Of a stretch of DNA of 9,935 nucleotides, positions 1 through 6,962 are shown one piece after another (positions within the stretch are counted from its first letter, which is position 1; the number at the start of each line of letters is the position of its first letter). A program made the translations under genes and the position numbers. The notes under the pieces were generated by a model that was not told where the DNA came from, searched no databases, and worked only from the letters and a program-made list of their open reading frames with translations. The stretch is from Candidatus Nanopelagicales bacterium (GTDB lineage: Bacteria; Actinomycetota; Actinomycetes; S36-B12), in contig JAURQC010000042.1 of assembly GCA_030836325.1 (NCBI GenBank), forward strand, positions 1-9,935, read 5' to 3'.

Positions 1-762
1 AAGCCGGCGCAGGTTCGCCAATCCGACAACCGCGTGTCTTTGGATACCCAGACGCTGGGCAAGGTACGCGGATTGCGCGCCGGTGCCCCCATGACCTTTA
101 ACGGTGTGACGACGACAACCAACATCCCCTTCATCACCGCCACTGGATCAAATCCCTATCTCCGCCAATGGACAAATCAGGGTGTTTACGGCCTCTTAGG
201 CGTCGGCACCAAAGGGGAAGGGTTCGTGAATCCGTTCTCCGCGCTTCCGGGGGTCCTCGGGCTGCGGTGGAGCATCCACTTCCAACGCACCCGTACCGGA
301 GCATCCGCGCGACGCGGGGAGATAGTTCTCGGCGCCGAACCACCGCTGCAATCCACGATGTCTCTCGACATGCCCTACGTAGGTCAAGACGCCAACGGTG
401 CGCTGCTCTGGAACGACCAAGCAACCCCCGGCTGCTGGACTTTCGGCAAGCGGCCCGAAGTTTGCCTCCCCACGCAATTGGATGCCGCCTTCAACATCAC
501 ACGTGTGCGCGGCGCGCGTTTCCGGACACTGAAGACCAACAGCGACGGCAACCTACGGCGCGGTACGGAGGTGACTTGGGCAGAACCCGGTTCGGCCTTT
601 GCCGGCATCTCGTACCGAGCCGGGAATAGGCCCTCAGTGAACCTCACTCGCGTTATCCCAAGTGGGCGCGCCCGGATCATCGTCGGCAACGAGCTCTACT
701 TCGACAACATCGTCACGTACAACACAATCACCGGCAACGTCTACATCAGCAACCCGCGATAG
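1..762 (+). CDS. C-terminal part of a pepsin-like (A1 fold) aspartic-protease-like protein, partial
   Basis: The reading frame is open from base 1 to the TAG at 760-762, so the true start lies to the left; the GTG at 34 is probably internal. About 253 residues are visible. The order of segments resembles the later part of a pepsin-type protease: a GVYGLLGVG stretch (visible residues 61-69) like the family's DGILGLG; GEIVLG (106-111) like the strand before the C-terminal lobe; two cysteines ten residues apart (145 and 155); and a C-terminal RIIVGNELYFDNIVTYN stretch resembling the ILGDxFLRxYYxxxD ending of pepsins. Where the second catalytic D-[TS]-G is expected there is L-D-A-A-F (Asp at 481-483), so the Asp may remain but the motif is degenerate. 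The first catalytic motif would lie outside the window. It sits 17 bases before the sulfatase and is probably co-transcribed with it. The fold assignment is by eye and tentative; it could be another all-beta secreted protein. Confidence 0.5.
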   Translation, partial: KPAQVRQSDNRVSLDTQTLGKVRGLRAGAPMTFNGVTTTTNIPFITATGSNPYLRQWTNQGVYGLLGVGTKGEGFVNPFSALPGVLGLRWSIHFQRTRTGASARRGEIVLGAEPPLQSTMSLDMPYVGQDANGALLWNDQATPGCWTFGKRPEVCLPTQLDAAFNITRVRGARFRTLKTNSDGNLRRGTEVTWAEPGSAFAGISYRAGNRPSVNLTRVIPSGRARIIVGNELYFDNIVTYNTITGNVYISNPR

Positions 763-767
763 GAAGA

Positions 768-776
768 GAAGGAAGG
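768..776 (+). promoter_or_regulatory. Shine-Dalgarno sequence of the sulfatase gene
   Basis: A purine-rich GAAGGAAGG lies a few bases before the ATG at 780. Its GAAGG core is spaced 7 bases from the start codon. It is the clearest ribosome-binding site in the window and fixes the sulfatase start; the other plus-strand genes have weak or no obvious sites. Confidence 0.7.
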
Positions 777-779
777 TCC

Positions 780-2753
780 ATGACCAACACACCGAACATA
801 AGTCGCAGGCGCTTGCTGCAGGCGGCGGGAGTAGCCGGTGTCGCCACGGGTGCCGCCGCCATGGCGACCTCGTCCGCGGCTGCCAGCCAACCCTTCCGGC
901 CGCGGGGACGACTCAGCCGACGTCCGAACTTCCTCATCATCATGGTCGATGAAATGCGTACTGCGCCGGTGTACGAGTCCCCCGCTCTGCGTGCCTGGCG
1001 GGCTGCGAACCTCCCCGCTCAACGACTCATTCGCAGCCAGGGATTCGATTTCACCGAGCACCACATCATGTCCGCCGCATGCCAGCCGAGCCGGGCGTCC
1101 ATCTACACCGGCCAGTACCCGTCCCTCCACGGGGTCTCACAAACCTCCGGGGCGGCGAAGAGTGCCATCGAAGAGGACGTGTACTGGCTTGAGCCCGGGA
1201 CTGTCCCCACCCTCGGCAACTACTTCCGGGCAGGTGGCTACGACACCTATTGGAAGGGCAAGTGGCACGTCTCAGATGCCGATCTCTACCAGCCCGGGTC
1301 CTACAACCCAATGCCGTCATACACCGACACTGGCGCCCGGGACCGCTACCTCGAAGACATCTACCTCGAAGCCGAAATGCTCGATAAGTTCGGGTTCACC
1401 GGATTCGTCGGCCCGGAGCCGCACGGCAGCAACCCGCTCAATTCGGGTTCATCTGCCTGGTTCGGACGGGGCCGCGACAAGGCCTACGCTGAGATGAGCG
1501 TCGAGCAGCTCCAGCGCCTGCGTAGTTCCGACAAGCCGTGGCTGCTCGTCACCTCGTTCGTCAACCCGCACGACATCACAACCTGGGGTCGCTTCACCCT
1601 CGCGGCATCAGCCCAGGCAGAAGCCCAGGGAACCAGAAATGCCTTCTATCTCCCCCAGCAACTCGCGGGCTCCAATGTCCCACGGGACTTGTTCACACCG
1701 GCGTACCGCGCGTCGGAAAACGAAGATCTCTCCAAGAAGCCCACGGCCCAGGGCAGTTTCGTCGACCAGTATCCCTTCGGTTTCCAACCACTGAACAACA
1801 ACGAGATGTACCACCGCTTCTATTACCAACTGCAGAAGGAAGTCGACGATCACATCGCAAGCGTGATGAGCGCCTTGATGTCAAACCGAAAGCAGTACCG
1901 CGACACCGTGGTCATCTTCATGTCTGATCACGGAGAGATGCTCGGTGCACATGGAGGCATGTTCCAAAAGTGGCACAACGCCTACGACGAGGTCCTGCGT
2001 GTCCCGTTCGTCTTCCACAATCCTGAACTCTTCCCGCGTGCTCAGGCATCCGACATATTGACAAGTCACGCCGATCTGATTCCCACGATGCTCGGACTCG
2101 CCGGCCTCGACGAGGGTGCCATCGCCAAGGATCTTCGCAATACCCATACACAGGTGCGCCGGCTACCAGGCCGCGATCTTTCGGGGATCCTGCTCGGAGA
2201 AAGCGACCCTGCCTCGCTCCGCGACCAGCCGGTCTACTTCATGACCGACGATCAACCCTTCAAGAGCACCAGCGCCATCTCGATTCTGGGTACCGCCTAC
2301 GAGCCCGTTGAGCAGCCGAATTGCGTTGAAACGGTAGTGGCGCACCTGCCTACCGGCCTAGGTGGCGCAATCGAAAAGTGGAAATACTCGCGGTACTGGG
2401 ATAACCCGCAGTATTGGAGCACCCCCAACGTCCAAGACGTACGCACGTTCGTGCCGGGCGTCTACAACCAGCCGGGCGAGCGAGTGGCCGTGACCACAGT
2501 GAAGTCACTCAACCCCGGGGCCGGCGAGATCGCTCCACCGGACGATCAGTTCGAGCTCTACAACCTGTCAAAGGACCCGACCGAGATGCTCAATCTCTAC
2601 GGGATCGCTGACCACCAGCCTGTCTTGGTGATCATGCAAAAGCTCCTCGACGTGGAGCGGGGTGCAAAAAGGCTCGAGCCCACGTACCAGCCCTGGGCCG
2701 ACGGAACCACCCAGCAATTCCCCTTCGCAGGTGCTGCCACGGTGACATCGTGA
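780..2753 (+). CDS. Tat-exported sulfatase (formylglycine-dependent, alkaline-phosphatase superfamily)
   Basis: This 657-residue protein is a predicted secreted hydrolase of sulfate esters. The N-terminus carries a twin-arginine signal (SRRRLLQ at residues 8-14, then an Ala/Gly/Val-rich stretch ending near 35), so it is exported folded. The sulfatase signature CQPSRASIYTG (101-111) has Cys101 in the CxPSR position that is oxidised to formylglycine. Other active-site residues are visible: Asp57-Glu58 near the first strand, Lys161 and His163 in KGKWH, His264-Asp265 in NPHD, Asp383-His384 in SDHGEMLGAHG, and Lys397. A C-terminal ELYNLSKDPTEMLNL segment is typical of the family, and the length is normal. 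Glu58 replaces the more usual second Asp. The substrate cannot be told from sequence, and phosphonate monoester or phosphodiester hydrolases share the CxPSR motif. The formylglycine-generating enzyme is not in the window. It follows the protease-like gene by 17 bases and precedes the regulator by 54. Confidence 0.93.
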   Translation: MTNTPNISRRRLLQAAGVAGVATGAAAMATSSAAASQPFRPRGRLSRRPNFLIIMVDEMRTAPVYESPALRAWRAANLPAQRLIRSQGFDFTEHHIMSAACQPSRASIYTGQYPSLHGVSQTSGAAKSAIEEDVYWLEPGTVPTLGNYFRAGGYDTYWKGKWHVSDADLYQPGSYNPMPSYTDTGARDRYLEDIYLEAEMLDKFGFTGFVGPEPHGSNPLNSGSSAWFGRGRDKAYAEMSVEQLQRLRSSDKPWLLVTSFVNPHDITTWGRFTLAASAQAEAQGTRNAFYLPQQLAGSNVPRDLFTPAYRASENEDLSKKPTAQGSFVDQYPFGFQPLNNNEMYHRFYYQLQKEVDDHIASVMSALMSNRKQYRDTVVIFMSDHGEMLGAHGGMFQKWHNAYDEVLRVPFVFHNPELFPRAQASDILTSHADLIPTMLGLAGLDEGAIAKDLRNTHTQVRRLPGRDLSGILLGESDPASLRDQPVYFMTDDQPFKSTSAISILGTAYEPVEQPNCVETVVAHLPTGLGGAIEKWKYSRYWDNPQYWSTPNVQDVRTFVPGVYNQPGERVAVTTVKSLNPGAGEIAPPDDQFELYNLSKDPTEMLNLYGIADHQPVLVIMQKLLDVERGAKRLEPTYQPWADGTTQQFPFAGAATVTS

Positions 2754-2807
2754 TAGTTGCGAGAGAATGGTGGCGATGACACAGCGCTTAGTGGACACAA
2801 CGGCGGC

Positions 2808-3485
2808 ATGAACGCAGTCCTCGACACGATCGTGGTCGAAGACGAGCCCCTCTACCGCGAGTTGCTCTGCACGGGACTCATGAGTCAACTTCCGGGCATC
2901 CGTGTGGCGGCCGCATTCGCAACCGCCGAGCAATTACTCGAAATGGCACCCGATCTGCGCGCCGATGTTCTGCTGACCGATATCGATCTTGGTGATGGAG
3001 AGGACGGATACGCCCTGGCAATGCGGCTGGCCTCGGCCCGCCGGGTCCGGGGCGTGGTCCTGCTTTCCAACTTTGCGATGCCAGCGCTGCTTGCCGACGC
3101 GCCGACCACCGGTGGCGTCGGATGGGCATACCTACTCAAGACGAGCGTGTCGGATCTCGGCCAACTTGATCTCGCCCTCCGCGGGGCTGCTGCCGGCGAT
3201 TTGGTAGTAGATGCCACCCTCACCGACTCTCTTGAACCCCAGATCACCGGCCCCCTCAGCAACCTCACCAGTCGGCAGTCTGAGGTTCTCACGTTGATGG
3301 CCAACGGCTGGTCGAACCAGCACATCGCCGATGCACTCGTCCTCAGCGTTCGCTCCGTAGAGTCCGTGGTCTCCGACATCATCCGCGCGCTGAGCATCAA
3401 TCCTCACGAATCAGGAATCAACGCCCGGGTGGCATGCGTAGCCATGTACTTACGCAGCACGAAGCGCACGCAGCCCAGGCCCTAG
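2808..3485 (+). CDS. NarL/LuxR-family response regulator
   Basis: This 225-residue cytoplasmic regulator has an N-terminal receiver domain and a C-terminal LuxR-type helix-turn-helix. Receiver residues are complete: an acidic pocket in VVEDE (about residues 9-13), phospho-acceptor Asp58 in LLTDIDLG, Ser87 in LLSNF and Lys111 in YLLKTS. The DNA-binding domain occupies about 150-200 with the family pattern LTSRQSEVLTLMANGWSNQH followed by a recognition helix (LSVRSVESVVSDII). A longer reading from TTG at 2757 is possible, but the ATG at 2808 places the receiver at the usual distance from the N-terminus; no good ribosome-binding site favours either. Only 21 bases separate it from the kinase gene downstream, the usual layout of a cognate pair. 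Likely targets are this gene block, but no operator could be assigned with confidence. Confidence 0.93.
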   Translation: MNAVLDTIVVEDEPLYRELLCTGLMSQLPGIRVAAAFATAEQLLEMAPDLRADVLLTDIDLGDGEDGYALAMRLASARRVRGVVLLSNFAMPALLADAPTTGGVGWAYLLKTSVSDLGQLDLALRGAAAGDLVVDATLTDSLEPQITGPLSNLTSRQSEVLTLMANGWSNQHIADALVLSVRSVESVVSDIIRALSINPHESGINARVACVAMYLRSTKRTQPRP

Positions 3486-3494
3486 TCTTCGTAG

Positions 3495-3502
3495 CGTGAT
3501 CG
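3495..3502 (+). promoter_or_regulatory. CGTGATCG octamer just before the kinase start codon
   Basis: This octamer ends 4 bases before the GTG start of the kinase. It is identical to the half-site of the perfect palindrome at 3626-3641. It could be a regulator half-site or chance. Confidence 0.2.
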
Positions 3503-3506
3503 AACC

Positions 3507-5612
3507 GTGAAAGAGAACCACGACTGGCACGAACCCCGACTGACACCCTTCGTCATTTTGGCCCTGGCCGGTGTCCTTTTCATGGCAACCAGTTTCGATC
3601 CGTGGGAGTTCGATCCCTGGACCTTCGTGATCGCGATCACGGCCACAAGCCTCTTGACGCTGACAGTGGAAGCTTCCGCACTGCGAATTCCCCTAGATCG
3701 CCTACTGCAAACACGCCCGCGTGCTCAGTGGTTCGGTCAGTACGGACTGGCAAGTGCACTGGGCAGCATCACTCTCATCGCATGCCTCGAAATCATCGGT
3801 CTCAGTCAACAGCGGGCAGGCTTCGTCCTGGTGCTGGTCGTCATCACGCGTGCAGCAAACACGTACATCATCGCCTACGGGGTAGACGAACTCATTTCTT
3901 TTCGCCGAGACGCCGATCTTGCTCGCGCACAACTCAAACCGTCATTGCAGTTGATCACCTACGTCAACACGCGACTCGACAAGCTGACTCAAGACACGTA
4001 CCGACATGACATCGACACCATCAACGACTGCGTCATGAAACCTCTCGTGGCTCTCGAGTCGACAATTCAGCACCAGACCTCAGCACAAGCAGCACGAGAA
4101 GTCGAAAGTTTCATAGATGACCAGCTTCGTCCCTTGAGCCAGCGGCTCCATCCGATCGCGGTGAAAGTAGGACTCATCGCTGCCCTCGCGGCGGAGGGGA
4201 TCGATGTGCGCACAGCTCCCGTCGTGCGCGAGATGGACTCCCGAGGTGAATTGCTCGACGAATTAGTCCAGGTCGAGCTCTTCCGTTGGATAACGTCCAT
4301 CGGCGCTACAGGTCAGACGACGGGCGCATCCCCCAGCATCTCCTTGGTCATTGAGAACCGAGCACTCCGGATCGACGTCACTACCGTTGTCCCTGCCGAA
4401 CTCGATGCCCGCCAGGAGATCAGCGGCATGGCCGTAGTCGGCCCGGGCTCGATCACTGCTCCACTGCGGGGCCAGTTCATCGATCAAACCGCTGTTGGGC
4501 GTCCGCAGCAGATGCAAGATTCGAAGGATGGCGCCCGCCTGCACATTACGTCACGTTGGACCGGAGAAAACGATCCCCCAGTGTGGATGATCGCCCTGGT
4601 AGCGCTCGGCGCGGCGCCCGCGGTCTCCTTCATTGCAAACTCGTTCGTCGGCCCGAAAGTGATTGTGGCCACTGCCGCATCGTTCCTGGTGCCCGTCGTC
4701 CTTTACATCCTCATGCAGTGGCGTCAACGAAGGAGACGAAGCGATGCCTCACTAGGACTGATGGCGCTGTGGTGGGTTGGCATCGGGCTGGCAACCAGCT
4801 TCACAGTCGTGGCGATCATGGTGGTTTTCGGTTCTTCAATAACCCTCGGGAGCTTCATGGCTGAGGTCACCCGTTACCTCATGAGACTCTCGCTCTTCGG
4901 GGGTGTGCTCACTCTTTTCGGTGCTCTTGCAGCAAGCGCGAGGACGACTGTTGCGGAGGTCGCCGAACAACGTGAGGTTGCGTTGGCGGAGCGTTGGCGG
5001 ACTCTGACCGACTACCACGAGCGAGCCCGACTAATTGCCGAGGTGCTGCACCGCCGAGTGCAGAGCCGACTAGCGGGCATCGCATTGCTGTTCCATCTTG
5101 ACCAACAGTCAGACGCCTTGGCACAACTACGCGAAATCACGTCTGAACTGCTCCCGCAACTACTCACCGCATTGACCGATTCCGATCTCGAGCACGCAGC
5201 GCATCTCAATACAGTCGCGAGCGCCAAGCACATTCACATCGAATACGGGGAGTCACCAGCTTTGAACATACTGCGCAGCGAACACCCCAGACTCTTCGGA
5301 ACCATGGTGGACGAATGCGCTGCGAACGCATATCGGCACGGCAGGGCTCGACGTATGCGAGTGGAGGTCACGCACGATGGGAACTGGTGGCACGTGACCT
5401 GCAGCAACGACGGCAAGGCTCCCGATGAGAATTGGCTCCCCGGTCTTGGCACACGCCAGTACGACGATGCCGTTGGCCCCGACGGCTCTTGGAGCCTCAC
5501 GAGGGTTGGCGTGACAACGGTCGTGGCATTCACTTTCCGTGCTAGCACGGTGGAAAATGACGATCAGGACTCTCCACAATCTACGAATGGTGCAGCCGAC
5601 CTCGTCCGGTAA
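3507..5612 (+). CDS. Membrane histidine kinase with a tandem degenerate transmitter module
   Basis: A 701-residue membrane sensor kinase. Hydrophobic spans appear near 12-30, 40-57, 80-98 and 105-124, and again near 359-381, 384-403, 417-441 and 457-478. Between the blocks, residues 140-352 look like a dead transmitter: a helix ending in LRPLSQRLHP followed by GLIAAL (as in NarL-type kinases), then an ELFRWITSIGATGQ stretch aligning with the ATPase N-box but without its Glu, Asn and His, and a GARLHITSRW ending. After the second block comes an apparently active transmitter: H-box EVLHRRVQSRL with His515, N-box VDECAANAYRHG with Asn607, and G-boxes NDGK (634-637) and PGLGTR (645-650). GTG 3507 is the only plausible start because a stop (TAG 3492-3494) lies just upstream in frame. 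It is presumed to phosphorylate the regulator encoded 21 bases upstream. Kinase identity is confident; the degenerate module is a by-eye alignment. Confidence 0.88.
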   Translation: MKENHDWHEPRLTPFVILALAGVLFMATSFDPWEFDPWTFVIAITATSLLTLTVEASALRIPLDRLLQTRPRAQWFGQYGLASALGSITLIACLEIIGLSQQRAGFVLVLVVITRAANTYIIAYGVDELISFRRDADLARAQLKPSLQLITYVNTRLDKLTQDTYRHDIDTINDCVMKPLVALESTIQHQTSAQAAREVESFIDDQLRPLSQRLHPIAVKVGLIAALAAEGIDVRTAPVVREMDSRGELLDELVQVELFRWITSIGATGQTTGASPSISLVIENRALRIDVTTVVPAELDARQEISGMAVVGPGSITAPLRGQFIDQTAVGRPQQMQDSKDGARLHITSRWTGENDPPVWMIALVALGAAPAVSFIANSFVGPKVIVATAASFLVPVVLYILMQWRQRRRRSDASLGLMALWWVGIGLATSFTVVAIMVVFGSSITLGSFMAEVTRYLMRLSLFGGVLTLFGALAASARTTVAEVAEQREVALAERWRTLTDYHERARLIAEVLHRRVQSRLAGIALLFHLDQQSDALAQLREITSELLPQLLTALTDSDLEHAAHLNTVASAKHIHIEYGESPALNILRSEHPRLFGTMVDECAANAYRHGRARRMRVEVTHDGNWWHVTCSNDGKAPDENWLPGLGTRQYDDAVGPDGSWSLTRVGVTTVVAFTFRASTVENDDQDSPQSTNGAADLVR
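3626..3641. repeat. Perfect 16-bp palindrome CGTGATCGCGATCACG
   Basis: This is a perfect inverted repeat inside the second membrane span codons of the kinase (reading V-I-A-I-T), about 120 bases after its start. Its half-site CGTGATCG recurs at 3495-3502. A possible operator, or a by-product of alternating Ile/Ala/Thr codons. Confidence 0.3.
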
Positions 5613-5636
5613 CTCCCGGGCCTGCGCCGAACACCC

Positions 5637-6962
5637 ATGACAGGGACATGGCGCCGCCTACCTCGCTGGGCGCAGATCGTGACCGTCCTCGCCCTTGTGG
5701 TGATGCTCCTGGCACTAGTGGTGGCAATTCGAATCACGGCCACACTGCGAAATTCAGCGAGCGTCCTGCGCGAGGACGTGCTGGTGAATGCTGACATGTG
5801 GGATACCGAGCCGCGCATGATGGCCGCCGGATTGGGATTCACGAACATCATCGGAGTGGATGACCTCTCCACCGATGATCTGGACGGATCGCGCACGCGT
5901 GTCCGACTCGCCGGAGGTGCGTGGAACATCCTCGAGTGCTCACCCGGTCACGAACCCGAACTAGCGAGCTACACGAGCGCCGCCACTCCACAAGCCGTCA
6001 AGACCACCTACGGCGAGGAGGTCCATTATTCAGATGGTCTCCCCATCGAGTTCAGTTGGCCGGTGCTGCCAAGCACGGTCGATGCCGATGATTTCCTAGT
6101 GAATCTCACAAACGGCACTTCCGTTCAGCCTCGCGTGGCCGCCGCCTGGCCGAACTTCGAGTACAACGAGCGCAGCACCGTTGTCATCTTCGGACACTTC
6201 GGTAACCGCATTGATCCAACGGAGCCAGGGGCGATCTATCCGGTGTCGGTCGAAGTAGTCCAGGGTGAGTCAACACTCGAACTGGTCGGCGCGGACAAGC
6301 AGCGCGTCTCCGCGGTCGGCATGAGTGCGCAGGCACCCGGCTCCCCCTACACCGACCCGGACGTTTCGCCCCAGGACAGGGGCGGTCCCCGCCTTGCTGC
6401 GGCGAAACTCACTCGATACACCTCGGAAGGTGATTCAGGTCCGGCTCTGTTCAGTTCGGGACTCCTTCCCAATCACGGCGAAGCCCTCTACGGAAATCGA
6501 GCTGAGTACCGATTGCGCGTCTTTACGACCGGCGGCATGACACCTGACGGCGTGCGCGGAATGTGGCCGACCGAATACGAGCGCTTCTTTAGAATTACTG
6601 CCGTCGACGACGCTGGCGAACAGGTCCTCGTCTCCGAAACCGGCATGGACTACCAGATCAACGGAGGAACGCTGCGCGTCGAAGGGCTGGCTGACCTTGG
6701 TTTGCCGCAAAGCACCTACGACGACTGCTATCAGGAGGACAAGGACAACCAGATCGACATCATCTTGTCCGGCGATGACGAGGCACTTCGGGCCATCACG
6801 CGGGTTCAGATGCCCTCGACCGGCGAGTACTCCCCCGTCTACAACCCCGGTGGCCCAGGCAACGATCCCACTCCCGGGGTCCGGTACACAGCACCATCGC
6901 CGCCGATTGATATCCCAGTGTTGATGGCCCTCGACGATCCCTTGGTAGTCAACTATCCCTAG
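5637..6962 (+). CDS. Signal-anchored extracytoplasmic protein of unknown function
   Basis: This 441-residue protein starts with basic residues (RR at 6-7), then one hydrophobic span at about 13-33 with no lipobox, predicting a short cytoplasmic tail and a large outside domain. I do not recognise a named family. Residues 135-205 (PIEFSWPVLPSTVDADDF, then NLTNGTSVQP, then VVIFGHFGNR) resemble a bacterial Ig-like beta-sandwich. Later come an FTTGG-TPDGVRG segment (296-308) and an acidic YDDCYQEDKDNQIDI segment (361-375), rich in possible metal ligands. Two cysteines (101 and 364) could pair outside the cell. The ATG lies 24 bases after the kinase stop, so it is likely translated from the same message. 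It could be a ligand-binding or accessory partner of the sensor; that is inference from position. Its stop codon overlaps that of the convergent kinase gene. Confidence 0.85.
   Translation: MTGTWRRLPRWAQIVTVLALVVMLLALVVAIRITATLRNSASVLREDVLVNADMWDTEPRMMAAGLGFTNIIGVDDLSTDDLDGSRTRVRLAGGAWNILECSPGHEPELASYTSAATPQAVKTTYGEEVHYSDGLPIEFSWPVLPSTVDADDFLVNLTNGTSVQPRVAAAWPNFEYNERSTVVIFGHFGNRIDPTEPGAIYPVSVEVVQGESTLELVGADKQRVSAVGMSAQAPGSPYTDPDVSPQDRGGPRLAAAKLTRYTSEGDSGPALFSSGLLPNHGEALYGNRAEYRLRVFTTGGMTPDGVRGMWPTEYERFFRITAVDDAGEQVLVSETGMDYQINGGTLRVEGLADLGLPQSTYDDCYQEDKDNQIDIILSGDDEALRAITRVQMPSTGEYSPVYNPGGPGNDPTPGVRYTAPSPPIDIPVLMALDDPLVVNYP

Noticed and set aside
34..762. GTG at 34 as the start of the first gene
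   Set aside because: The frame is open to base 1, there is no ribosome-binding site before it, and the pepsin-like layout needs a missing N-terminal lobe.
838..1497. 219-residue plus-strand reading frame
   Set aside because: It overlaps the sulfatase in another frame, through the signal peptide and active-site codons; its Ser/Pro/Arg-rich composition is typical of a frame shadow.
2757..2807. TTG at 2757 as the start of the response regulator
   Set aside because: It adds 17 polar residues not expected before a receiver domain; the ATG at 2808 gives the normal N-terminus. It cannot be fully excluded.
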